A stretch of DNA of 64,000 bases from Anodontia alba (taxonomy: Eukaryota > Mollusca > Bivalvia > Lucinida > Lucinidae): NCBI GenBank assembly GCA_964016985.1, contig OZ024824.1, positions 119,494,951 through 119,558,950 on the forward strand. Reading direction: 5' to 3'. A program made the translations under genes and the position numbers. This document shows, piece after piece, positions 11,908 through 22,103 of this stretch. Below the pieces are notes generated by a model, which was given only the letters and a program-made list of their open reading frames with translations, was not told the origin of the DNA and ran no database searches. Position 1 is the first letter of the stretch; each line of letters opens with the position of its first letter.

Positions 11908-12540
11908 CTATGCATACTTGTTCTACATGGTATGAAGATGTGCATGTGGTTTTGGGGTTATCCTGCGATTACCTGTTTTCAACTTTTTGCACTATTTCAT
12001 CTTACTTTTTTTTTTTTTTATAGTTGTGACACAATGACAAGGGTAGCTTGTGGCCACAACTTCTCCTACAGTTTTTATACCAAACTTTTGGAAACTTTGC
12101 AGGTGTCTTTTTTATTTATGGTCTGAAGATGTGCATATGCTTCTGGAGTTATCCTCCCGTCATTCATTTTTTATCAACTTTTTTCTACTTTTTTGACGTT
12201 TTTCAGGTACAATTAGTATTAGAATGATACCGTGTGGGTGCAACTCATCCTACAGTCTTCCACCCATCATTTTTAAACTATGCCTACTTGTTCTGTATGG
12301 TCTGAAGATGTGTGTGTGGTTTTAGGGTTGTCCTCCCAGTATTTTTTATCAACTTTTCCACTTTTTCCACTTTGTTTTTCCAGGTCCAATTAGTATTGGA
12401 ACAGATACCTTGTAGGTGCAGCTCCTCTTAGATTTTTCTACTGATTATCTTGAAACTGCATATTTGTTCTGCATGGTCCGAAGATGTGCGTGCAGTTTTG
12501 GAGTTTCCTATTATATGGATTTAAAACTCACAACCCTTTA

Positions 12541-13309
12541 CTGACATAGCCATGACGTCAAGGAATGCTTGGCCCGCAATGGGCCTTTTTTCTTTTTTCA
12601 TGCATTTTTTTAAAACTTTGCATTGGCATAGATACTGGGGAGGGATGGTTTGGGATTGTTAATGAGGAAATTTCTTTAATTTTGAACAGAGTTATGGCCC
12701 TTGGTTGACATTAAAATGTCGTTTCCATTTGATTTGAGAATAATTGAATGGATTTTGAACAAATTTTATGGTCGCATTGATATTGATTAGATACAGGTTG
12801 GGATTGAAAATTAGCCAATTTTGTTAGTTTTTCTAACCATATTTCACATATAGCATATACAGGCAGGGGGAATGAATAATTTTGTTTCTTGTTCATTCGG
12901 TTGAGGGCTCTGGTTGATATGGCAACTTATAGTTGCCATTGACTTATATTGGGAAAAGTGGAAATAATCATTTATTGCTGTCTTACTACAGATATTTTGA
13001 CAAACAGGATAAATAGTTCTTGAGTTGTCCTGTATGTTACATATGAATTTTGTCCAAATTGCTGAATTAGATTAGTTGCCATGACAACCGAAACATTAAA
13101 TTGTCAAAAAAAAAAAAAAAAAAAAAAAAAATCAGAAAACCTTCTCCTCAGAAGCTGTAAGGGGGATGAAATTGGAACTTTCAAAAAATGTTCATAACAT
13201 TAGCCTCTACAAAAAGTATGTTTTTTTCTTACGATTGCTTTTGCGCTTTCCTGGCTATGGCAGCTTAGAGTTTCTCAAGGCCTATAATGACAACAGTGGT
13301 TTGGTATTA
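12541..13309. other. Old interspersed repeat, no gene
   Basis: Phrases such as 'ttgatattgattagatacaggttgggattgaaaa' and 'ttgaacaaattttatggtcgcattg' recur at 16985-17110. There is an A tract at 13108-13130. No coding potential seen. Confidence 0.4.
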
Positions 13310-15710
13310 AGCTCACCTGAGCCATAGGCTCAGGATAAGCTATTGTGATCACTTACCCTCCGTCCGTCCTCCTCCGTTCACACTTTTGAACGACTTCTCC
13401 TCTGAAACCATTGGGCCAGTTTTCTTCAAACTTCATTTTGAACCTTCTGTTAAAGGGGGATTGAAAATTTGTTTAAATGGTCAAGGTCCATGAATCAAGA
13501 TAGCGGCCATGCCCATATATGGTAAAACACTTAAAAATCCTCTTCTTCAGAACCAAGAAAGCTTTAGGGATGAATCTTAGTATATTACATTGAGGACTTA
13601 AGGTCTACCAAGTTTGTTCAAATGATGACTGTAGGTTGACCTTTGACCTTTTTATGGCAAGGTCAAGTTTGCTTCCCTATACATTTATATGGGGATTATG
13701 TTGAAAAGTCATTTTCTCAAAACATATTAAAGACTAATGGCTGAAACTTACAATGTATTAATAAAGTAGTAAAACTTTTTGGTTACAATCAAAATTTTGT
13801 CCCCTGGGGTCATCTGCCCTTGGCTTTGGGCTATATTCATTTTTAGAATTGTGTTATTTTTAAATGAAATTGCTTGAGCAATTTTTCACCAGATTTCACA
13901 TGGGGCCATCTGTATAGACAATTTCATCGAATGGTTCCACGCCATTGAACAAAAAGGCTGCCGTGCCCATATGTGGTAAAATCACTTGAAAATCTTCTTC
14001 TCCAGAACCAAGACAGCTTTGAGGCAGAATCTTTGTAAATAGCAGTGGTGACTCAAGGTCTACCATGTTTTAAATGATGACGGCAACATCAAATTTGCAT
14101 CCCTATACATTTATATGGCGAAAATATTGAAGTCATTTTCTTAAAATGTATTAAAGGCTAATGGCTAAAATTTGCAATGTATGATTAAAGTAGTAAAACT
14201 TTTTAATTACAATCAAAATTTTATCCCCTGGGGGTTATCTGCCTTTGCCCCTGGGCTATATACATGTATAAAATTGTGTAATTTTAAATATCTTCTTCAC
14301 TGAAACTGCATGAGCAATTTTTACAAGATTTCACATTGGGCCTTCTGTCGAAAATATATTAAAAATTTGTTTGAATGGTTCTGTACCATTGAATAAGATG
14401 GCCGCCATGCAGATATATGGTAAAAGCACTTAAAAATTCTTCTTCTCAAGAACCAAGAAAGCTTTGAGGCTGAATCTTAGTATATAGCATCAGGGACTGA
14501 AGGTCTACCAAGTCTGTTCAAATGATGGTCGTGGATTGACCTTTGACCGTTTTACGGTAAGGTCAAATTTGCACCCTCATACATTTATATGGGGAAAATG
14601 TTGAAAAATAATTTCCTCAGTATGTATTAAAGACTAATGGTTGAAACGTACAATGTATGATTAAAGAAGTAAAACTGTTTAGGTACCATCAAACTTTTGG
14701 GGGTTATCTGCCCTTGCCCCACGGCTATATACATATATGAAATAGTGAAATCTTTAAACATCTTCTCTTAAATTCTTGAACAATTTTTATTAGATTTCAC
14801 ATGGGGTCTTGTGTTGAAAGGATGTTGTCAATTTGGTCAAATGGTCCCCTCCCAGGGATCACCTTTTTTACATAGACTCTTATAGGGAAAGACTTTAAAA
14901 ATCTCCTTCTCTGAAACTAGATGGCCCACTAGGCCAATCAAAGCCAAATTTTATATAGAGCTGCCATGTGCCGGGGGAACAAAAATTGTTTGCCACATGT
15001 GGGTCACATGATCAAGATGGCCACCATGCCTATATATGGTAAAAACACCCTAAAAATCTTCTCAGGAACTAAAAGTCCAGTGACTGCGGCTTGGTATGCA
15101 GCATTGGGGACATGGTCCCAATAAAGTTTGAAAAAATTAAAACCTTGGGTTAACCTTTGCCCATTTTTTTACGGAAAGGTCATTTTTTACAGACTCCTAT
15201 AGGCAAAACTTTTAAAATCTTCTAGTCTGAAACAAGAAGGCCCAGGCTGTTGATATTTGGTTGTAGCTTTATCTTGTGGACCTCTACCGATATTGTTAAA
15301 TTTATAGCCTTTGAGTGAAAAATGGCCCCACACCAGTGGTCACTTGTTATACATAGATTCATACAAGGAAAAACTTTAAAAATCTTCTTCTCAGACAAAA
15401 GAAGGCCAATGTCTTTGATATTTGGTATGTAACTTCATCTAATGAGCCTCTGTTAGTAGTAGTCAAAAATGTAGTAGTCACTTGATTTAAATAGAATCAT
15501 ATAGGGAAAAACTTTAAAAATCTTCTTGACTAAAACTAGAAGGGCTATGCCTTTGATATTTGGTACATAGCTTTATCCAGTAGACCTCTACCAAGATTGT
15601 TCAAATTATAGCCCTGGGATCAAAAATGCCCCCACAAAGGGGTCACTTGTTTTCACAGAGTCTCATTTAAGGGAAGAACTTCTAAAAAAATTCTTGGATG
15701 AACACTAGAA

Positions 15711-15955
15711 AAAAAAGGTAAGAGAAAAGTCCAGGGAGTGCCACAATCACAAGCCACAGCCCTTGACAGACACCAAGAGGAAGAGGAATCGGACTAAAAC
15801 CAAACAAGTGCAAATCGAACAAACGTACAAAATGGACTAAGATTAGCTCATTCTTCCCCAAGCGAGGTAATCACAATGCTAAAAGGACTGAAAAACACAA
15901 GAACAAACTAACAGAAGGCAAGACTTAAATCACCTTGTAGAATAAACCAGGTAGG
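15711..15955. repeat. Dispersed repeat copy 2 (GGTAAGAGAAAAGTCC type)
   Basis: Second copy of the sequence at 4831-5081, same orientation, with many substitutions but collinear. It sits inside the long AGCTCACC-type element, so its insertion is younger than that element. Confidence 0.7.
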
Positions 15956-16010
15956 GGGCGGGGGTGGTGGTGGGGGGGGGGGGGGGGAGGGTTGGGGGGG
16001 GGGCGGGTTT
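15956..16010 (+). repeat. G-rich tract
   Basis: About 55 bp almost entirely G, with several runs of five or more G's and interspersed T or C. It immediately follows the dispersed repeat copy. It has the composition of a potential G-quadruplex-forming tract; in an assembly such runs are also prone to length error. Confidence 0.8.
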
Positions 16011-16738
16011 AAAACATTTTTACAGCAGACTAACTTCACCCTGAGTCCCGATGCCACTCTTAATCATAACTAGTAAAACAGAAAGCAAAAAAGGCAGCTG
16101 TTGAAGGTGACCAAAATGCTAGCATCACAACACAACTAGTGAAAAAGAAAGCAAAGTGGGCAGCTATTGAAGACCACAATGCTAGTATCACAACACATAT
16201 AGGAAAAACGGAAAGCAAGCTCAGATGTTTGATATTAGTTTGTAGCTTCAGCTGGAGGGCCTATACCAAGAATGTTCTCATTATCATCCTGGGGTCAAAA
16301 ATTGCTCTGTCCCAGAGGTCACTTGTTTTACATGTACATAGACTGGTATAGGGGAAAAACTTTAAAAATCTTCTTGTGTGAAGCAAGAAGGCCTAGACCT
16401 TTAACATTTGGTACCAAGCTTTATCTAGTGGATCTTTATCAAGATTGTTCACATTATAGCCCTGAGGGGTCACTTGTTTTACTTAGACTCATATGGGAAA
16501 AACACTTTGAACATCTTCTAAAGGGCACAGGCCTTTGATATTTGGTATGTCACTATGTCAAAGCCATATTTTATGTGGAGTTTCTGTTTTGCAAAATTAA
16601 TGAAAGCTAAATTCCTCACCAAGTTACTGTAGGATACACAGACCAAAGGTTTTCAAACTGTACTGGCTACCATACCCATGTTTCATTCTGTAAAAAAGTT
16701 AGGCTAAGCTTGCTCAGAGCAAATGTCTCAGGTGAGCT

Positions 16739-17150
16739 GCAGAACGATTGGTCCTTTGATTTCTATCGTACTGTGGATATTTTGACAAGTTTTACACAAA
16801 TATACCTTGTAGTCCTCTACAAAACATGAATTCTGTCCAAATGGTTGAATATGATTGTTGCTATGGCAACCAAAAATTGTGAAAAAAATACTTCTGAGGG
16901 TAAAACGGAAACTTTGCAGAATAAATCAAAATATTAGCTTTTACTGCAGTTCACTCAGTGAGCAGAGTGACCCAGGAACCTCTGGTTTTGTTAATATCTT
17001 GAGAACGAATTGACCTTGACCAAATTTTATGTACACATTGATATTGATTAGAACTCGGTATACCGTAGATAGAAAAATGGGTCAATATCATTACTTTTCA
17101 ATTGATTTATGGCCCTTGATTTATGTCAGAATTGTGATTTTGCTTATGAT
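16739..17150. other. Old repeat continuation, no gene
   Basis: Resembles 12600-13080 ('ttgatattgattag', 'ttgaatatgattgttgctatggcaacc', 'ttgaccaaattttatg'). No frame or hairpin of note. Confidence 0.4.
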
Positions 17151-17359
17151 AAATGTCCTAAAATTTTGTACACCAATGTGGCTGACAAAATGGAGTATGC
17201 AAACAGTGCAGACCCAGATCAGACTGCTCCTGAAGGAGCAGTCTGATCTGGGTCTACACCATTTGCCATTTCACGAAGTGTTTTAAGAAACAAGTGCATT
17301 AAAAGCAAAAATTAGGCCAAGAAAGTATGGAATAAAGTGTTCAAAATTTTAGGACATTT
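17151..17359. mobile_element. Foldback MITE, AAATGTCCTAAAATTTTG ends
   Basis: Perfect 18-bp terminal inverted repeats: AAATGTCCTAAAATTTTG at 17151-17168 and its complement at 17342-17359. The core is a long hairpin (17199-17267) with stem CAGACCCAGATCAGACTGCT, the same module found in other families here. About 209 bp. Confidence 0.85.
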
Positions 17360-17973
17360 GGCTTAATACCTTATTCACAGGCTATGGCCTGTGATAAATG
17401 TCAACCTGTCAACAATTGGTTTCTGTGCCATAATTTAGATATTTTTCATCAGTTTCTAACAAAATGCATATGGTGGTAAGGCTAATGATAAAAAAGGGCA
17501 TATATGTGTTGCTGCTGACATGAGTTATGGCCCTTTATAAATGCAAAATATGAATAATTTCCTTGGCTTACTGATTTTTTTTTTTTTTTCAGCCAGCTTT
17601 CCATTAGTTTAATATTGTGCTGTGTGATGCTTTTATTAATCCTTAAAATGATATATTTCAAATAAAGCATATTGGTTTGCTGAGAAAAACGTTGAAAACA
17701 GCATATGAAAAAGTCTCAGTTCAAAAGTTATACGAATATAAAGTCATAGTAACTTCTAATACTGTTTATAGATCTGTAAAAGAAACTACCTTACAAAGCA
17801 CTATTCTGTGACGTCACTAGGTCTCTTAAATTTTTCTTTAAAATTGATTCATTTTTTTTAAACCCCAACAATTTTATTTCAGAAAGGCAGTTATGATCAA
17901 AATGGTAAATATTTTATAGTGTTGAGTATTTGTATTTGATATTTTAAGGTAGCTTCTTTTTAATCATATACAT

Positions 17974-18006
<33 letters not shown>

Positions 18007-18034
18007 ATTTGACAATACAAAAATCAGATAAGCT
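17360..18034. other. AT-rich, poly-T tracts, no gene
   Basis: T runs at 17576-17589 and 17982-18006. Nothing else recognised. Confidence 0.4.
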
Positions 18035-18313
18035 CATTACGAAAATATACCTATATAATTTTGACCCCCTTAAACCCTACTTTTAAAAAGTAAAACAGAG
18101 GTTTACAGGGGTATACATTATTTTCCTTATTTCTGCTCAAAACATAGATTGTGGGTACTCATTATAACCAACTCAGCGAGGCGGTTCTAACAATTACGCA
18201 CAATCCATGTTTTGAGCAGAAATATGAAAAAATATCAGAGTTCTTCATTTGAAAATTTTCAGTTTTTTGAGGTGAAATTTTCTATATATTTGAATAGGCA
18301 TGTTTTCATAATG
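18035..18313 (+). mobile_element. Palindrome MITE (CATYACGAAAACA family) copy 1
   Basis: Starts CATTACGAAAATATACCTAT and ends TGTTTTCATAATG. Contains the family's 'ttgacccccttaaaccc' left arm, 'gaaaattttcagttttttgaggtgaaattttc' right arm and a central hairpin on GGTACTCATTA / CTCAGCGAGGCGGTTCTAAC. This copy is diverged in the hairpin. Confidence 0.8.
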
Positions 18314-18529
18314 TGCAAATTCAGAATGAATACCTTATGTGTGCCCAGCAAAGATTCTGTGTATTTGCACCAGAGTCCTCACTGCACACATTTTGGATAG
18401 CCAAGTATACAAAATTCCAACCTATGGACAATGAAGACTGATTAGACTTATCCGGCTGCACAGTGCAGTTTGATATGAGTCTCCACTGCATAGCTACAGA
18501 TAAGAGGGGTTATCCACATAATATTTTTC

Positions 18530-18642
18530 TTATTTTCCCTGAAAACATATGTTGTGGGTACTCATTAGAAGCACCTCGCCGAGCCGAGGTGCTTCTAATG
18601 AGTACCCACAACATATGTTTTCGTGGAGAAATAAGAAAGATA
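18530..18642. repeat. Isolated hairpin related to the palindrome MITE core
   Basis: Near-perfect inverted repeat of about 50 bp per arm: TTGTGGGTACTCATTAGAAG...CTTCTAATGAGTACCCACAA, extended by ACATATGTTTTC and TTTCTTATTT/AAATAAGAAA. It shares the GGGTACTC(G/A)TTAGAA(C/G) stem with the nine full copies but not their outer arms. Confidence 0.8.
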
Positions 18643-18751
18643 TCAGCATTTTTCGGATGAAAAAAGCGCCTTGTCTGTTGCTATGGGCGCATGTTAGAAG
18701 GAAGGTTTTCTCACATTGTGACTCAGACAACTATGAATGAAAAGGAGTTCA

Positions 18752-18983
18752 GGGCCCAGTTGTTCAAAGCGTCGTTAGCTTAACGAGTTCGTTAAGGGTC
18801 ATTTCGTTAATTGTTTTAGCGGATTCAATACACAATATTCTGATATTTTTTGCTGAAGAAATGTGAGACGCTTTTGCACTCACTTTTTTTCAGCAAAAAA
18901 TATCAGCATATTTGTGTATCATTCAATTAAAATTTTAACGAATCGTTAACTAACGACATTGTTAGTTTTGAACAACTGGGCCC
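18752..18983. mobile_element. Foldback MITE, GGGCCCAGTTGTTCAAA ends, copy 1
   Basis: Ends GGGCCCAGTTGTTCAAA and TTTTGAACAACTGGGCCC. Extending by CA/TG outward, the inverted repeat is perfect. Inner arms pair 'cgtcgttagcttaacga' with 'tcgttaactaacgac', and 'aatattctgatattttttgctgaa' with 'cagcaaaaaatatcagcatattt'. A second copy is at 24983. Non-coding, about 232 bp. Confidence 0.85.
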
Positions 18984-19132
18984 TGTAGCTTTTTTGTCAT
19001 CTTTGATTTGGCACCAAACATGGCTATGTTCGAAGATTGATCCCCTCTGAGGGTGGGGTCAGGAATTGGTGTTAGGAGCTCCAGATGTCGCATTATTCAA
19101 CAAAAAAATTGTTGATATTTTTAGCTCACCTG

Positions 19133-19670
19133 AGCTGAAGGCTCAGGATGAGATATTGTGATCACTTACTGTGTGTCGTCCATTCACACCTTTGAACGAC
19201 TTCTCCTCTACACCTTTGAACGACTTCTCCTCTGAAACCCCTGGGCCAGTTTTCTTCAAAGATCATGTGGAGCCTTCTGTTAAAGAGTGTTAAAAATTTG
19301 TATAAATGGTCATGGTTCGTTAAAGAAGATGGCTGCCATGCCCGTATTTGGTAAAAACACTTAGTAATTTTCTTCTGCAGAACCAAGAAAGCTTTGAGGC
19401 TGAATCTTTTTATATAGCATCGGGGACTCAAGGTCTACCAAGTTTGTTCAAATGATGACCGTAGGTTGACTTTTGACCTTTTTACGGCAAGGTCGAATTT
19501 GCATCCCTATGCATTTGTATGGGGAAAATATTAAAAAGTCAGTTTCTCAAGATGTATTAAAGACTTATGGCTGAAACTTACAATGTATAATCAAAGTAGC
19601 AAACCTTTTTAGTTACAATCAAAATTTTGTCCCCATAAGTTATCTACTCTTGCCCCTTGGCTATATATGT
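19133..19670. mobile_element. AGCTCACC-type element, partial
   Basis: Starts AGCTCACCTGAGCTGAAGGC and follows the 430-bp unit of 13310-16738 from 'ttgaacgacttctcctct' (tandemly duplicated at 19190-19230) through 'ttgccccttggctatatat'. The 3' part is replaced by the foldback at 19673. Confidence 0.65.
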
Positions 19671-19672
19671 TC

Positions 19673-19830
19673 TGCGCAAAGTAAGAATCAGTACGATTCC
19701 GGGATTGTCTTGCGCAAAGTAAGAATTCTCACTTTTCCGGGCGAAGTAGTAATTCTTACTTTGTGCAAGACGATTCCTGAATTGCTCCTGCGCAAAGTAG
19801 GAATCAGGACAAAGTGAGAATATCTATCAT
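19673..19830. repeat. GCGCAAAGTAAGAAT foldback
   Basis: Inverted repeats of TGCGCAAAGTAAGAAT / ATTCTTACTTTGTGCA at four positions, with 'ccgggattgtcttgcgc' between. A related segment lies at 29520-29670 in the same relation to the AGCTCACC-type unit ('ttggctatatatgttctgcgcaaag'), suggesting a shared old insertion. Confidence 0.6.
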
Positions 19831-19855
19831 TGAACATGTATTTGTTATTAGTTAT

Positions 19856-20860
19856 TCCCCCGCCATTTTCAATGGGGGCATATAGTATCACTGCTGTCCG
19901 TATGTACGTCCGTCCCGTACGTAACACAAATGGTATCCGTGCGATATCTTTTGAAAGGATTGGTGTATTGGATTGAAATTTTATACACAGGTGTATAATC
20001 ATAAAGTGTAGGTCAAGTTCAGCTTAGGGTAAAATCCACCAATTATTTTGGGAGTTATGTCCCTTTTCAACTTGGAAAAAATTTCAACTTTTGAAAAATG
20101 GTTTCCGTGCGATATCGTTTGAAAGGATTGGTGTATTGGATTGAATTTTATACACAGGTATATAATCATAAAATGAAGGTCAAGATTGATTTAGAGTAGA
20201 ATCCACTTATTATTTTGGGAGTTATGGCCCTTTTTCAGCTTTGAAAAATGGTTTCCGTTTCATAACTTTTGAAAAGATTAGTGTATTTTGATTCATATTT
20301 TATACACAAGCATATAATTATAAAATATAGGTCGGGTTTGATTTAGGGTAAAACCCACCAATTATTTTTGGAGTTACGGCCCTTTTTCAATTTTGAAAAA
20401 ATAGTTGAAAAATGGTTTCCGTGTAATATCTTTCGAAAAGATTAGTGTATTGGATTCAAATTGTATACACAAGTATATCATAAAATGTAGGTCAGTTTCG
20501 ATTTAGAGTAAAATCCACCAATTATTTTGGGAGTTCTGGCCCTTTTTCGACTTAGTAAAATGGTTTTCGTTCCATAACTTTTGAAAAGATTAGTGAATTG
20601 GATTCATATTTTATACACAAGCATATAATTGTAAAATATAGGTCAAGCTTGATTTAGGGTAAAATGCACCAATTATTTTTGGAGTTACGCCCTTTTTCAC
20701 CTTCAAAAGGTGTTTTCCTTCTGATATTTTTTTTTTAAAAGATTGACTTGTGTATTGGATTCATATTTTAGGCATAGGTTTATAATCATAAAATATGGTC
20801 AAGTTCAATTTAGGGTAAAATCTGCCAATTATTATAAGAGTTATGGCCCTTTTTTCAACT
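19856..20860. repeat. Degenerate tandem array, ~155-bp units, about 6 copies
   Basis: Headed by a CCCCCGCCATTTTCAATGGGGG hairpin-like motif and a 'gtccgtatgtacgtccgtcc' stretch. Repeating text: 'cgtgcgatatcttttgaaaggattggtgtattggattgaa', 'ttttatacacaggtataatcataaaatgtaggtcaa', 'tttagggtaaaatccaccaattattttgggagttatggccc'. The phrase near 'aaaatccaccaattatttt' falls at about 20031, 20200, 20348, 20510, 20662 and 20817. Confidence 0.85.
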
Positions 20861-21422
20861 TCATTTTTTGCAAAATGTCTGCATGTGGTTGAGGATGGCC
20901 CAGTGGGGGGTGGTGGGGGTGGCTGGCAGTAAGTCATACTTTTGTAAAGTTCTTTTGCGTTTGAAAATACATGTGTATAATAAAAGGATTAAATCAGATT
21001 TTTCCTTTTGACGTATTTCCATTCTCCTGCATTTTTTTGTTAAAAATGACTGATATAGAGTTGCCAAGCAGTCCATAATTGTGAAACGGAAGACTCAAAT
21101 CAGTGTCATCTGTCGTCTTCAACCATGTTTTCCAGTCATGGCTTTTGGACATCTATGAAGCTTTCCTTTCCGCTTGGTGCCATTAGAAGGTTATGATTTA
21201 TGATTGTGGCTCTTCCTGTGCATCTTCTTTATGTGATCACCAATCAAAAACACATGTACGCATTCAGCATCATGCAGTCAGCATTACGTTAACACGCCTA
21301 TGCAAAATATTATTATGTCTGCTCAAAACATAATTGCGAGTAACCTTTAGACTTTTCTCATTGTAAAAGTGTTTCTAAGATTATCCAGAATCTATAACAA
21401 ACAATAGATTGCGGGTACTCAT
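20861..21422. other. No recognised feature
   Basis: Unassigned sequence. Partial palindrome-MITE-like words ('atagattgcgggtactcatc', about 21405) just precede the full copy at 21423. Confidence 0.35.
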
Positions 21423-21701
21423 CATCATGAAAACATACCTATATAATTTTGACCACCTTAAACCCCACTTTTATGTAGTAAAACCGGGGTTTACAGGGGT
21501 ATACATTATTTTTCTTATTTCTGCTCAAAAACATAGATTGTGGGTACTCGTTAGAACTGCCTCGATGAGGCGGTTCTAAGGAGTACCCACAATCTATGTT
21601 TTGAGCAGAAATATGAAAATATCAGAATTTTTATCTGAAAATTTTCATGTTTTGGTGGTGAAATTTTCAATATATTTAAATATAGGCGTGTTTGCGTAAT
21701 G
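21423..21701 (+). mobile_element. Palindrome MITE copy 2
   Basis: CATCATGAAAACATACCTAT at the left, GTGTTTGCGTAATG at the right. Central inverted repeat about 46 bp per arm around CTCGATGAG (GTACTCGTTAGAACTGCC against GGCGGTTCTAAGGAGTAC). Confidence 0.9.
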
Positions 21702-22103
21702 TGGAGGCGGTTTATTAGAGTGCCCACAAACTATGTTTCAGAGGAGAAAAATAAAAACACAATGGTTATCCCTGTGAACCCAATTTTTCTCTACATGAAT
21801 CGGGGTTTACCGGGTTCTTCATTGAATGGACTTGTTAATGTGGTGCTATGTGGTGGAGCGCCTTGGTTAAAAAAAGAAAGAATGAAAGAAGAGAAAGAAG
21901 AAAAGAAAGTTAACAGGAAGGAAGGAAGGACATACCGCAAATAGAAATTGGATTCTACCAGTATATAGTGTAGGAGAGTTTATTTAGTCTAAAATGCATT
22001 AAATTTATTTATTTTTTATCTTTGTCTATTCATGCAGATAAGGTATTATCAATGCACGATGCGTAATTTTAAATGTTAAACTGCAGTAGACGGCATTTTT
22101 TTT
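21702..22103. other. No recognised gene; purine-rich
   Basis: Contains a further 'gaggcggtttattagagtgcccacaaactatg' fragment of the palindrome family at 21703-21735 and a GA-rich stretch at 21868-21935. The 81-residue frame here (21699-21944) is Lys/Glu low complexity and has no gene-like features. Confidence 0.4.

Larger units (their letters stand above)
10020..12540. repeat. Degenerate tandem region of two interleaved units
   Basis: Two repeated texts alternate. One is 'ccatttctaccgtgtactcg...cactctgtaa...aaatgtaaaacact...cataactctggtt...ctgcttttggagttattgccctttgaacattg' (10261, 10500, 10915, 11085, 11265). The other is 'ggtctgaagatgtgcatgtggttttggggttatcctcc' with 'tttttcaggtccaattagtattagaa' (10170, 11560, 11935, 12120, 12300, 12475). 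Periods are about 160-190 bp. It is interrupted by MITEs at 10681 and 11722. Non-coding. Confidence 0.75.
13310..16738. mobile_element. Long AGCTCACC-type element with inverted ends and internal ~430-bp units
   Basis: Begins AGCTCACCTGAGCCATAGGC and ends GTCTCAGGTGAGCT; AGCTCACCTGAG / CTCAGGTGAGCT are inverted termini. The left part has about three and a half units of roughly 430 bp. Each has 'ccatgcccatatatggtaaaa', 'ccagaaccaagaaagctttgaggctgaatctt', 'ggtctaccaagtttgttcaaatgatg', 'tttacggcaaggtca', 'gtattaaagactaatggctgaaact' and 'ttacaatcaaaattttgtccc'. The right part has shorter units ('tttgatatttggt', 'cttcatctagtggacctct'). A dispersed repeat (15711) and a G-rich tract (15955) are embedded. 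No gene. Confidence 0.65.
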
